A stretch of 64,000 bases of DNA from Bacteroidales bacterium (lineage in GTDB: Bacteria > Bacteroidota > Bacteroidia > Bacteroidales > F082): positions 1 through 64,000 of the forward strand of contig JAFXLL010000005.1 in assembly GCA_017531225.1 (NCBI GenBank), given 5' to 3'. The number at the start of each line of letters is the position of its first letter. Positions within the stretch are counted from its first letter, which is position 1. The translations under genes were made by a program, and so were the position numbers. Below the pieces are notes generated by a model, which was not told where the DNA came from, did not search any database, and saw nothing but the letters and a program-made list of their open reading frames with translations. Positions 1-8,880 of this stretch are shown piece by piece.

Positions 1-1
1 G

Positions 2-100
2 CTGGGCCACTCCGTCATCTCGCCTTCCAAGGCGGCGGACTACTTGCCACCAGCAGGGGATGTACAGGCGATGCCGGAAGAGGAGGATAACGAAGATTGA
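2..100 (+). CDS. C-terminal end of an unrecognised gene (partial)
   Basis: An open frame enters from the left edge and stops with TGA at 98-100. Only about 32 residues are visible, ending in an acidic tail (EEEDNED). This is too little to assign a family. It is co-directional with the transposase remnant that begins 12 bp later. The coding assignment rests only on the open frame and the clean stop. Confidence 0.4.
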   Translation: MGHSVISPSKAADYLPPAGDVQAMPEEEDNED

Positions 101-112
101 GATTGTCATATC

Positions 113-460
113 ATGCCTCGGAGTGCAAGGAAGGAAAGTGGGGTTGGCATCTATCATGTGATGATGCGTGGGATAAATCGTCAGGCTATCTTCGATGACG
201 ATGAGGATTGCCAGCGGTTTATGGATATTCTTGCAGACCTTCCGTTCCAGTATGATGACGAGGGCAGGCTGCTGCCCATTCGCACTTGTGTGGTCTATGC
301 CTGGTGCTTGATGACGAACCATTTCCACTTGTTGGTGATGGAGAAGGATTGGAAGATTGCGGATGTGATCAAGAGTCTGGCGAGCTGTTATGTGTACTAC
401 TACAACAAGAAGAACGAGCGCATCGGGCATCTGTTTCAGGAGCGTTTTAAAATTCAGTGA
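113..460 (+). pseudogene. REP-associated tyrosine (Y1) transposase, 3'-truncated
   Basis: The first 110 or so residues match the Transposase_17/TnpA-REP family, a single-domain HUH nuclease that cleaves ssDNA through a Tyr. The signature MTNHFHLLV (His-x-His) sits near residues 67-75, followed by a helix with several Tyr (CYVYYYNK) and the usual GHLFQERFK. Family members normally continue for tens of residues with a conserved 'YIHQNPVKAG'-type segment. Here the frame stops two codons after ERFK, and unrelated AT-rich sequence begins at about 450. It is therefore a truncated, probably inactive copy. The break marks the left junction of the accessory islet. Family assignment is confident; inactivity is inferred from the missing end. 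Confidence 0.8.
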
Positions 461-476
461 AGACCAAAGAGAAGAT

Positions 477-791
477 GTGGAGCTGAGGTTTAAGGCATTA
501 ATTGATTGGATGGAAGAAAATTGTGATATAGTCACTAATCCGGCCATATTAAATGTAAGTGCTAATTTGAATGGTAATCCCAATTCCACTTTGTTCAAGT
601 ACACTTTCGTTGAACTAATGAATGATGGTCAACAGAATATGGTATTGTCTGAAGATGCCTATATTGAAAAATTGATGAATGTTCCCTTGATGATAGCTTC
701 AACGGAGGCTTACATTTATTCAGTTGAAGGGCTGGTGCGGGGTAGAGAATTTACAGATTTCATGGTCAAGAATCATAATCAGTTCGTCTAA
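477..791 (+). CDS. Small unrecognised protein at the islet junction, possibly 5'-truncated
   Basis: The frame is open from the transposase break (about 450) to TAA at 789-791. In-frame starts are GTG 477 (about 105 aa) and ATG 510 (about 94 aa). The reading frame upstream of about 450 is only transposase DNA in another frame, so either the gene starts internally or its 5' end was lost. The protein is soluble, moderately acidic, and has no motif I recognise. The next gene starts with GTG directly after this stop (zero spacing), so the two look translationally coupled and are probably one operon. Base composition is AT-rich like the rest of the islet. Confidence 0.5.
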   Translation: MELRFKALIDWMEENCDIVTNPAILNVSANLNGNPNSTLFKYTFVELMNDGQQNMVLSEDAYIEKLMNVPLMIASTEAYIYSVEGLVRGREFTDFMVKNHNQFV

Positions 792-2504
792 GTGAGTAAG
801 CAAAAGCAAAGAATACCATTGACATTGCGTAAAGCAAGTATGATTTCTTATTCGCAGTTATATGCGGATGAGAAAGAGTCTGTGAATTCGCTGGTTAAAG
901 GTATTCCTTCGGACGAAGCTGTGGCCTGGTGCTCGTATATCATATTCAGGAAAGAAAACCTGAAGATAGGGGAAAATGACCTAAACATCTTGGCTCCCTT
1001 ACTTTTCAGTTTTGAAAGCGAGCTACAACATAAAATATCCAACTATCTGGGAGGCTTCTATAATGGTGTAGATTGTCTTATTGACGTAAACTCATTGCTA
1101 AAACTGACACAATATCTAATAGCCCACCCAAATAATGAGCACCATGAACTGACAAAAGTGGAAAAGACAAGTCTGTTCAAAGCGTATTTGCTTTATTGTG
1201 ACGCTTATTTGGAACAAATTAGAAATGGGAGCAGCTTGCCAGTCAATTACACTTCGGATGATATGCTGAGGTGCTATCTGCCAATAAAGTTATTGACAAG
1301 TGATGTCGATGCATTCTCTGACTCAACGCTTGAGGTAATAAAGGGTAAATGGTTCTTTGTGGATTTCGCAAATGCCGACACAAAGTTCAAACAATATGTT
1401 GGGGATTTCATCAGGGAAAAGGGTTATGACTCTGCCATACAATACCTTGGTTATATTTTCAATATTGTTGCCTCTACAACTGTCAATGAACCGCCTACTA
1501 ATGTCATACAATTTAGCGAAGATAGCGGGAAATGGATTAGCTTCATGAACGGCATGACCGTTAATCATGATGGTTGTGCTGTGGAAGAGGATTTAAATGT
1601 TATTCACTCAAAGCCTGTTTATCGTTTGGCGGAAAACAAGTATGCCATTCTATTCTCAAAGTTTTTCGTTGACAAAATGTTCCAGGGAATGTTGTTCGAT
1701 ATGGCCGCGACGCTGGCAGGGATTGGAACTTTTGATGATGAGGTTTCTGCATACAAGACTTTAAAACAGCAGGTAGGAGAATGGTTCTCTGAACACTATC
1801 TTCTATATAGGACTTTGGAAACTTCCCTTTCGAGAAGAATGCCTGTCAGAGTAACTGGTGAAAGTTTGCATGGGGTATTGAAATCAGGCGAGCCGGATTA
1901 TTATGCCAGAAGGAACAATAGGGTTTTTGTGTTTGAGTTTAAAGATGTAAGGTTAGATGACAACACCAAAACGTCATGCGACTATGAGATAATAAGACAG
2001 AGGCTGTTTGAACTGTTTGTGGAGAATGAAAAAGGGCGACCCAGGGGTGTGAAGCAACTGGCAAATGTAATAGAAAAGAAACTCCCCGTGATACTTTCAA
2101 GTGTTGACGATGTTGCCCCTGAGGGATATTTGAATATTTACCCGATATTGGTATATACGGATGGCGGTTTCGATATAGAAGGTGTTAACTATTACCTTAA
2201 CGAAGAGTTTAAGAGGTGCTTAAACAGTTATGATGATAGGTTTCGAGTGAAGGATTTGGTGATGGTTAACCTTAACCTGTTGATGAAGTTAGAGAACTGT
2301 TTCACAAACGGCAAAGTTGTGCTTGACAAAGCGGTGAATGAATATCTGGCCTACAAGGATAGCAAAGAGCAGTTGAATACGGTTCCCTTCAACAAGTATC
2401 TGTTCCAATATGCACGTGCAAAAGGATTCGATATTGGGTTTACTAGAACTTTTAAGGAGACTTTTGATGAATTGTTACGAATTGAACGGGAAATGATTAG
2501 TTGA
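792..2504 (+). CDS. PD-(D/E)XK-like protein of an accessory (putative defence) operon
   Basis: A 570-residue soluble protein with no family I can name. The first 300 or so residues are helical and featureless. Near residues 366-386 there is a PD-(D/E)XK-type core: GEPDYY, then a strand and FEFKD, that is Asp at about 368 and E-x-K at about 382-384 in the usual spacing of restriction-like nucleases. This makes DNA or RNA cleavage a reasonable guess, not a demonstrated one. The GTG start abuts the upstream stop; an alternative ATG is at 840. The following gene begins 2 bp after this stop. The sequence is AT-rich relative to the sugar genes downstream. The neighbours (a Cys-rich HNH-like protein, a KAP NTPase and a broken transposase) suggest a defence or mobile-element role. 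Confidence 0.7.
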   Translation: MSKQKQRIPLTLRKASMISYSQLYADEKESVNSLVKGIPSDEAVAWCSYIIFRKENLKIGENDLNILAPLLFSFESELQHKISNYLGGFYNGVDCLIDVNSLLKLTQYLIAHPNNEHHELTKVEKTSLFKAYLLYCDAYLEQIRNGSSLPVNYTSDDMLRCYLPIKLLTSDVDAFSDSTLEVIKGKWFFVDFANADTKFKQYVGDFIREKGYDSAIQYLGYIFNIVASTTVNEPPTNVIQFSEDSGKWISFMNGMTVNHDGCAVEEDLNVIHSKPVYRLAENKYAILFSKFFVDKMFQGMLFDMAATLAGIGTFDDEVSAYKTLKQQVGEWFSEHYLLYRTLETSLSRRMPVRVTGESLHGVLKSGEPDYYARRNNRVFVFEFKDVRLDDNTKTSCDYEIIRQRLFELFVENEKGRPRGVKQLANVIEKKLPVILSSVDDVAPEGYLNIYPILVYTDGGFDIEGVNYYLNEEFKRCLNSYDDRFRVKDLVMVNLNLLMKLENCFTNGKVVLDKAVNEYLAYKDSKEQLNTVPFNKYLFQYARAKGFDIGFTRTFKETFDELLRIEREMIS

Positions 2505-2506
2505 TT

Positions 2507-3823
2507 ATGCCAGGATTAAAGATTGATAGATATGATAGCCGATGTGCCCTGTGTCGTCAAGCGGAAGCCGACAAGACGGGAAGCCATCTCGCACCGAATT
2601 TTATGATTCACGGCATGTTTTCATACGATGGGAAAGGCCGGCGTGATAGGGAAATTGCTATGCGCGATGGCTTGAATTGGGGTGAACGCATGGTTTATTA
2701 TGGTTCAGAAGTGTCACCCGAAGCTATTAATGCTGACCGAGCTCATGACCTGACAGATGAAGAACTAGAGGCAAATGTAAATAATCTTGTCTGTGATAAC
2801 TTGTTTTGTAAATCCTGTGAAGATAGATTCGGTATTCTAGAAACCTATTATTCACCATATTATGCCAATTGGAAACAAGAAGACGTTAATCCTCGAGTGG
2901 CATATCTGTTTTGGTTATCGGTTTTTTGGAGAATGTGTGTTGGTAGAATGTCGATTTTCCTTAAAGGTGAAGACGAATTTGAAATGCGTCATATTTTAGA
3001 AGAGAATGTGACGTCGTTGGAATCTATCAAGAATGGCAATAATGACTTAGGCGATTTTGGATACGTTTTGTGGCGTACCAAAGGCTTGCAAAAAGGGGAT
3101 TCGGGTATCTTCGGTACCAGAACCGAACACTCGCCGTATATGGTTGTTATAAATGATATAGTGGTGCTTTTTATCTCAAATGTATCAAAGCTTCCCAATT
3201 ATTTCTTTTATGCCGGGTGGAGAATTGAGAAAGATAGTATCAATACCTTTGAAACAGATGGTGAGGCTGTAACTGAGATAAGCCAAGAAGAATTCGCCCG
3301 TCTGAAAAGATTCGTGATTGACGAATCGGAGAAATATGGGTGGGGCCCCGCACAAGAAAAAGTAAAAGTTAGTCTTAGAGAAAGAGACCGTACGGCAGGT
3401 CGTCTGCATTCTGTGGGAATAAATGATGAGAAATATGCTTTGGAAATTGCGCGTATTCAGGATTCAGCTACACCTAAGCCTATGTTTTTGAGAAATTCGG
3501 ATAAGTTCTTTATGGCCGAGATAAAAGAATATGCTTGCAAGCAAGTAGGCAAAAAATATGATATACTTCAAGACCGAAGTTTGTTCATGTTCCAATTCGA
3601 TATTGATAATTATAAAATAGATATCAAAAACTATATAAAAAAGGGTATGGATGTTTCGTTCTATCCATATGTTGACAAACTCTTTGATAGAAAGTATTGG
3701 GGTGGTAAAGAGAATTACCAACGTAAAAAAGACAAGATCAAAGAGTTTTATGATGATGTCATCGCAAAAGGCTATACCTTTGACGACATCATGAATAACT
3801 TAAGAACTCGTTCGGGAGAATAA
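2507..3823 (+). CDS. Cys-rich HNH/treble-clef-like protein of the same operon
   Basis: The start is ATG 2507, 2 bp after the previous stop; a TTG at 2501 would overlap it and is less likely. The protein is about 438 aa. Near the N-terminus a CxxC (CALC, about residues 13-16) is followed by SHLAPNF. About 90 residues later comes CDNLFCKSCEDRF with further Cys pairs. A split CxxC...SH(I/L)xP...CxxCE layout is typical of a group of HNH/treble-clef proteins in which SH is the HNH-like part. Zinc binding is likely; nuclease activity is inferred. The C-terminal 180 residues are Lys/Asp/Tyr-rich and unrecognised. No membrane segments. It follows the PD-(D/E)XK-like gene and is closed by the hairpin at 3886. 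Confidence 0.65.
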   Translation: MPGLKIDRYDSRCALCRQAEADKTGSHLAPNFMIHGMFSYDGKGRRDREIAMRDGLNWGERMVYYGSEVSPEAINADRAHDLTDEELEANVNNLVCDNLFCKSCEDRFGILETYYSPYYANWKQEDVNPRVAYLFWLSVFWRMCVGRMSIFLKGEDEFEMRHILEENVTSLESIKNGNNDLGDFGYVLWRTKGLQKGDSGIFGTRTEHSPYMVVINDIVVLFISNVSKLPNYFFYAGWRIEKDSINTFETDGEAVTEISQEEFARLKRFVIDESEKYGWGPAQEKVKVSLRERDRTAGRLHSVGINDEKYALEIARIQDSATPKPMFLRNSDKFFMAEIKEYACKQVGKKYDILQDRSLFMFQFDIDNYKIDIKNYIKKGMDVSFYPYVDKLFDRKYWGGKENYQRKKDKIKEFYDDVIAKGYTFDDIMNNLRTRSGE

Positions 3824-3885
3824 ATACCAGTCGTGAAGATGTTCGAGGAGATAATTCATTGTTAACGACTGAAATTATTCAAATG

Positions 3886-3919
3886 AAGGCTGGTGCCATA
3901 GATGCATCGGCCTTTTTTT
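3886..3919 (+). terminator. Intrinsic terminator after the nuclease-like operon
   Basis: AAGGC-t-GGTGC pairs with GCATC-g-GCCTT across a 7-nt loop and runs into seven T's. It lies 62 bp after the stop at 3823 and separates the first operon from the KAP unit. Confidence 0.6.
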
Positions 3920-3988
3920 GTTTTAGGTTGTTGAAGGGTGAGGCGTTGGTAAAAGAGGAAATGAGAGGAAGCAAAACATGAAAATGTA

Positions 3989-4018
3989 TTTGTGGTTCTG
4001 TCGAAATCGTTATTTTTG
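3989..4018 (+). promoter_or_regulatory. Bacteroidota-type promoter for the 2TM-KAP unit
   Basis: TTTG at 3989-3992, an 18-bp spacer, then TATTTTTG at 4011-4018 fits the Bacteroidota TTTG / TAnnTTTG consensus. A second -7-like TACCTTTG lies at 4052-4059. The 326-bp gap 3824-4149 otherwise holds only the terminator at 3886; I see nothing else in it. The leader to the ATG at 4150 would be about 125 nt. Confidence 0.55.
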
Positions 4019-4149
4019 CAAAGAGAATAAAACTGAAATTTATATACTGAGTACCTTTGTGAGAAAAGGAGTATTAGTATGAAACTCAGTCATGCCTTCT
4101 ACGATTGTTGAAAAGAATAGTTATCAACTGAACTAAACTTAAAATAACC

Positions 4150-4950
4150 ATGCGACTTCACCGAGCCTTGTTCTATATTCTTTTGACTATCTTCGTGGCC
4201 GGTATGTTGATGGCCATCTTCGTTGATCCATCAAAAGTGATGAGTCGCATCGCTACTGGGCTGATTACTGGCTCGTTTGTAGGTCTGATTTCGACCATTG
4301 TCAACTATTCCTATGCGTGGCAGACTTATTTCAGGAATCTGTATAACAGTATTTTTGAGTTCTATGAAGATTTGGGTAATGAGTTGATACATGCAAAAGT
4401 AGAAGTCTCATACATTGAGAGTTTTAGCAAACAATATCTGATAGATAGCGCCAAGCCTTTTACTGAGGATGACGCCAAAAAGCTGCATGAAAACCAACAT
4501 AAATTTGATAAATACCGAATTAAATTGGACGATGCCCCTTATGCTCCGTTGTTTTTCTCAAAAGATACCGTTTCTGTCCTTGACGAATTGTACAATTTTA
4601 CACACAGCAATGTTTTTATGATTTTTTCTTATAGTAGTCTAAAAGATTCCTTTGTTTGTTTGCAAGAAGGCCATTTTATGGATGAAGAAGAGGAACGAAT
4701 TGCCATTGGTAACAAAGACGATTTTTTCGACTACATTGTTCAAAATATGTACAACTGGCGCGACTATACGGCTCATTGTCAACGACGGCTTGTCGATATA
4801 TTAGTGGCCATTCAACAGTCACTTAAACCTTTCAATGTCGGAAAAGGTTATGACGAGATTCCAAAGATGCTATCTGATTTAGTGGCAATGGATTTAAAAG
4901 ATATCCCTAATAGGAATCCTATGGATGAAAAGACTCTTGATGTTGAGTAA
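4150..4950 (+). CDS. Two-TM membrane protein paired with a KAP NTPase
   Basis: 266 aa. Two hydrophobic segments (about residues 5-24 and 33-52) are joined by a very short turn, so this is an N-terminal membrane hairpin with a cytosolic helical domain of about 210 residues. No enzymatic motif is visible and I do not recognise the family. It lies 47 bp upstream of a KAP-family NTPase in the same direction, behind its own promoter. The two probably form one membrane-associated unit. By analogy with KAP-containing anti-phage loci it could be the sensor or effector partner, but that is inference. Confidence 0.65.
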   Translation: MRLHRALFYILLTIFVAGMLMAIFVDPSKVMSRIATGLITGSFVGLISTIVNYSYAWQTYFRNLYNSIFEFYEDLGNELIHAKVEVSYIESFSKQYLIDSAKPFTEDDAKKLHENQHKFDKYRIKLDDAPYAPLFFSKDTVSVLDELYNFTHSNVFMIFSYSSLKDSFVCLQEGHFMDEEEERIAIGNKDDFFDYIVQNMYNWRDYTAHCQRRLVDILVAIQQSLKPFNVGKGYDEIPKMLSDLVAMDLKDIPNRNPMDEKTLDVE

Positions 4951-4997
4951 TTAAGGTGAATGGAAAAAAGTGAAAAGGTATTGATTAATCGTATTAT

Positions 4998-7601
4998 ATG
5001 AAACTTCATAAATTAATAATTCACATCCTTATAATAGCATTGCTGTTGCTGCTTCACGAGCCGCTGTTCGCTTGGTGGTGTGATACTGGTATTGGCAAGT
5101 TCATAGGAAGCGTTAAACCGACGCTTTTCAATGATTGTATGGCACTGGCTATTGGCGTTTTGGGAGGTCAGGCTGCATTGATAATTCCAAAACGATTGTC
5201 GAATGAAGGTAATGGCTTCTCGAGAGTGGTTGCGGGATATTTGCTATTCATAATTCTGGTTCAGAGTATCACGTTTAATGATTGCTTTATTCATGCTTAT
5301 TCGGCTCCATGGTTCCGTTATACGGACATGTTGGTTCCTTTTTTGTTGGTTTTCTGGGTGGCTTCATGGATAAAATCCAAAGATGAAAAGATCTCTTCAG
5401 ATTCTAATGCAGACAATGGATTGCAGTTGCTTTATGATGATACGGATGAAGCTGATTTCCTAAATAGAGGTGAACGTCTGAAGCATATTTGTAAGTTTTT
5501 GAGAGAGAATAAGGGAAATGCGAAATGTGCGACGGGTGTGGCTATAACTGGAGGATGGGGGGCTGGAAAGAGCTGGGTGTTGGAACACGTCAAAAAACAC
5601 ATGGAGCAAGAAGAAGAGATATGCATTGACTTTAAGCCATGGGTATATGGTGAAACGGATATCACCCGACAGTTTTACCTCACTTTGGAAAGGGAATTGA
5701 AATCGCAAAACTACAAGGTCAAGGAATTGAAAGATGCCGTCCTGGAGATGGATAATGATAAACTGTCAGGAATGGGTAGGGCCACTTTGTCTCTGATGGG
5801 TGTCGTAACCAAGTCTCAGGGACGCTCCAACGCTATTGATAAGGTCAAAAAAAGACTTTTGGAATATAACAGGCAAATTTATGTCTTTATCGACGATTGC
5901 GATCGTCTTGCACGGGAAGAATTGCTACAGGTGTTGAGCTTAATCAGGAATACAGGAGATTTTCCGCTGGTTACCTATTTAATGGCGTTTGACGAACAGG
6001 TGGTGCGTAAATCCTTGAAAGATGAAGACGGAATACAATATGTGGCCAAGATGTTCAATTTGACAGAAGTGTTGCCACCTGTAACTAATGATACGATTGC
6101 CCACTATTTGATGGATTCAATTTGGCTGATGCTGGGCGTAAATGAAATGAATGAAAACCCATTTGCGAGGATACCCATCGCGAAATACCTGCCAACTGTC
6201 AGGGAGGCAAAGAAGTATTTGAACCTGCTTCGGGCCGACTATGCACACCTGAAAGAGCGAATTGACAAATATTTGTTTTATACGGAGGATTTTTTTCTGC
6301 TTGAATTGCTGAAGTACAAGTATCCTAATTTGTATTTTGAACTAAGAGTCAATCCCAAAAAGTATTTGAGATACGAAAGGGACGGATGGAATAGCCCTGT
6401 TGGATTGCCTAATGAAAATGCTTTCGATGATGAAGATGATCAATTGGCGTTGATGAAGGCGTTGTTTAGAAAGATGGATGTATTTAGCGACAAAGACAGT
6501 GTGGTTGGGGTGGCAAACCGAGAATACTTCCAATTGTATTTTGATGAAAAAACCACAAAACGCTATGTGGATGGAAATGAGTTTATGGATTCGGTTAAAA
6601 ATGGAACGCTATACCAAAGTGTTGGAGAATGGATTGATGACGGTTGTTCGGGTGTGATAGAATTGTTATGTACCGTGTATGCTTATGTGTCAAGGCGTCA
6701 GCTGTTCTTATCGATGGTGGAGTATATTTGGCATCAATGTGAAAATAGCAAGGCGGAAAACACTGTTAGTAAGTTGACTTATGGCTATGACACAAAGGAA
6801 TATAAGCATGGTTACAAAAGTATTAGTGCTCTGATAGCCGAGACTCCCCAAATAAAACTGCTCACTTTCCAACACCTTCCTGAGCCAGGGGAATCAATAT
6901 CAAACGAAAACAATTTGGAGAAATTGATTGACGATTCGAATCGTACAATGGAATTGATGGGAATTGGGCTTAATGCATTGAGACACACTCGGCAAAAGGA
7001 TTATCCTTATGAGGAAATCATGCATTATGTTGATTTGTTATGGAATAAATTGATTTCCGAATTGCCGAATGATGCGATGTCGACCTTGAATGTGATTGAT
7101 ATTTGGGCAGATTGTACTTCGGAGGATACGTTTGAACGCATGATATTGCCGCTGATTAAAGCGCATCCACAACGGTGGTTGGGAGCGACGGTTACCACTA
7201 TTAAACACGAAGAAAAGAAGTATTATTTGTTGAAAAGCAGAGGGACGCATGCCATCTTTGGTAGTCGTGCTAGAATAAGTGGCATTCTGCCTCAAATTAT
7301 AGGTAGTGCTAGAGATGAAGACAAAGATTACGTAGTCGCATATGCAAACTTGGTAGACAGACTGGATGCCATTCTTGATAATGAAGAAGTTTACAGCGTT
7401 GTGGGTAGAATGGAAGTGCTAATGGAGGGGATAGAGGCAACGGCGCTACCGGCTTTGGCAGATGGAATAATGATAGGTTTGGACTTGTCGATCCCGATAG
7501 AGGCCGCTTTTAATCAATTAAGAGATACTCCATTTTGGAAAGGAGACGACTTGAGGATTCGAAGGGAATCCCCGCAATTCTATTTTAAGACAGATATATA
7601 A
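4998..7601 (+). CDS. KAP family P-loop NTPase, membrane anchored
   Basis: 867 aa. Four hydrophobic segments occupy about residues 5-130. The P-loop domain follows: Walker A GGWGAGKSW (Lys about 191) and Walker B YVFIDDCDRL (about 295-304), then a sensor-like 'RNTGDFPLVTYLMAFD' stretch typical of KAP NTPases (PF07693). The C-terminal half of about 450 residues is helical and unassigned. KAP NTPases are STAND-related ATPases linked to the membrane; bacterial members include PifA of the F plasmid and QatA of Qat systems, which exclude phage. The partner here is the 2TM gene upstream. The base composition is AT-rich and unlike the sugar genes that follow. The unit ends in a terminator touching the stop codon. 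Confidence 0.85.
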   Translation: MKLHKLIIHILIIALLLLLHEPLFAWWCDTGIGKFIGSVKPTLFNDCMALAIGVLGGQAALIIPKRLSNEGNGFSRVVAGYLLFIILVQSITFNDCFIHAYSAPWFRYTDMLVPFLLVFWVASWIKSKDEKISSDSNADNGLQLLYDDTDEADFLNRGERLKHICKFLRENKGNAKCATGVAITGGWGAGKSWVLEHVKKHMEQEEEICIDFKPWVYGETDITRQFYLTLERELKSQNYKVKELKDAVLEMDNDKLSGMGRATLSLMGVVTKSQGRSNAIDKVKKRLLEYNRQIYVFIDDCDRLAREELLQVLSLIRNTGDFPLVTYLMAFDEQVVRKSLKDEDGIQYVAKMFNLTEVLPPVTNDTIAHYLMDSIWLMLGVNEMNENPFARIPIAKYLPTVREAKKYLNLLRADYAHLKERIDKYLFYTEDFFLLELLKYKYPNLYFELRVNPKKYLRYERDGWNSPVGLPNENAFDDEDDQLALMKALFRKMDVFSDKDSVVGVANREYFQLYFDEKTTKRYVDGNEFMDSVKNGTLYQSVGEWIDDGCSGVIELLCTVYAYVSRRQLFLSMVEYIWHQCENSKAENTVSKLTYGYDTKEYKHGYKSISALIAETPQIKLLTFQHLPEPGESISNENNLEKLIDDSNRTMELMGIGLNALRHTRQKDYPYEEIMHYVDLLWNKLISELPNDAMSTLNVIDIWADCTSEDTFERMILPLIKAHPQRWLGATVTTIKHEEKKYYLLKSRGTHAIFGSRARISGILPQIIGSARDEDKDYVVAYANLVDRLDAILDNEEVYSVVGRMEVLMEGIEATALPALADGIMIGLDLSIPIEAAFNQLRDTPFWKGDDLRIRRESPQFYFKTDI

Positions 7602-7627
7602 AGCCTTCGTATTAGCGAGGGCTTTTT
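7601..7627 (+). terminator. Intrinsic terminator of the KAP operon
   Basis: AAGCCTTCG pairs with CGAGGGCTT (one G-T) around a 6-nt loop, then six T's. The stem begins at the last base of the KAP stop codon. Confidence 0.75.
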
Positions 7628-7658
7628 TGTTAAGTCAATAAATGTTTTTGTATCTTTG
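7626..7658 (+). promoter_or_regulatory. Promoter of the DegT aminotransferase gene
   Basis: TTTG at 7626-7629, a 21-bp spacer and TATCTTTG at 7651-7658. The -33 element sits in the T-tract of the preceding terminator. Confidence 0.6.
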
Positions 7659-7675
7659 CTTCGAAATTGTGCAAT

Positions 7676-8830
7676 ATGAATCCCAACCACCGCATACACC
7701 TCTGCCTCGCCAAAATGAGCGATACCGGCGCTGAGCAACGCTTCATCCAAGAAGCGTTCGACGCTAATTGGGTGGCACCGTTGGGACCGAATGTGGATGC
7801 CTTTGAGAAATCGTTAGAGGATTATTTCAATACGTCTAACCTTCCACATTTCACCTCTCACCTTAACGTTGCAGCTCTCAGTTCCTGCACCGCCGCCATC
7901 CACGTGGCATTGTTGCTTTTAGGTGTGGGCGAAGGCGACGAGGTGATCTGCCAAAGCTTCTCTTTCTGCGCAAGTTCAAATCCGGTGGTGTATTGCGGCG
8001 CTACCCCTATCTTCGTCGACTCGGATGAAGAGACCTGGAACATGTCGCCGGAACTCCTCGAAAAGGCTATCAAAGACCGTATCGTCAAGACTGGACATAA
8101 GCCCAAAGCCATCATTGTGGTGGATCTTTACGGCATGCCGGCCAATTGGGACGCTATTGAGGAGATTGCCAAAAGATATGAGATTCCCGTGGTCGAAGAT
8201 GCCGCTAATGCTCTTGGTTCAACCTATAAAGGCAAGCCTTGCGGGACTTTCGGGGATCTAGCCACCTTGTCGTTCAACGGCAACAAAATGATTACGACCA
8301 GTGGGGGAGGAGCCATCATCTGCAAAGATGAAGCGACCAAGAAACGCGCTATTTTCCTTGCTACACAGGCCAAAGAGCCTTACCTCCATTACGAGCATGA
8401 GACTATCGGCTACAACTACCGCATGAGCAACATCTCAGCGGGAATTGGCCGCGGACAGATGACGGTGCTTGAGAATCACATTAATCATCACAAGCATGTG
8501 CATGAGCTTTATAAGGAGCTATTGAAAGATGTGACCGTCCAAGATAATCCCAATGCTGATTTCGATTCCAATTTCTGGTTGTCTACGATCCTCTTCGACA
8601 AAGAACTTGATACGGAAGCCTTCTGCTTGAAGTTGGACAAGGCTGGCATCGAGGCTCGTCCTTTATGGAAGCCAATGCACCTGCAGCCGGTTTTCAAGAA
8701 CACTCCGTCATACGTCAACGGCATTTCAGAAAAGCTATATAAAACAGGTATTTGCCTGCCTTCAGGGCCTTGGGTGAGCGACGAGGACGTGAAGTATATC
8801 GTTGATACCATCAAGGCAGCGATAGTGTAA
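7676..8830 (+). CDS. DegT/DnrJ/EryC1/StrS aminotransferase
   Basis: A 384-aa PLP-dependent sugar aminotransferase of the fold-type I family that makes amino sugars for glycans and surface polysaccharide. The phosphate-binding region (ALSSCTAAIHVAL), the aromatic/Asp block (VVEDAANALGSTYKG) and the catalytic Lys (SFNGNKMITTSGGG, about residue 204) are all present, and length is normal. ATG 7676 is chosen because the promoter ends at 7658; the upstream in-frame TTG at 7667 is less likely. It is close in sequence type to pilin-glycosylation or PglE/LegC-like enzymes that use UDP-4-keto-6-deoxy sugars, which fits the FlaA1/CapD dehydratase at 13.2 kb. The exact substrate cannot be read from the sequence. 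Confidence 0.88.
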   Translation: MNPNHRIHLCLAKMSDTGAEQRFIQEAFDANWVAPLGPNVDAFEKSLEDYFNTSNLPHFTSHLNVAALSSCTAAIHVALLLLGVGEGDEVICQSFSFCASSNPVVYCGATPIFVDSDEETWNMSPELLEKAIKDRIVKTGHKPKAIIVVDLYGMPANWDAIEEIAKRYEIPVVEDAANALGSTYKGKPCGTFGDLATLSFNGNKMITTSGGGAIICKDEATKKRAIFLATQAKEPYLHYEHETIGYNYRMSNISAGIGRGQMTVLENHINHHKHVHELYKELLKDVTVQDNPNADFDSNFWLSTILFDKELDTEAFCLKLDKAGIEARPLWKPMHLQPVFKNTPSYVNGISEKLYKTGICLPSGPWVSDEDVKYIVDTIKAAIV

Positions 8831-8880
8831 TTTGTTTAGACTCTTACCACTTACGGTTAGCACACCCACCCCAAGAAGGC

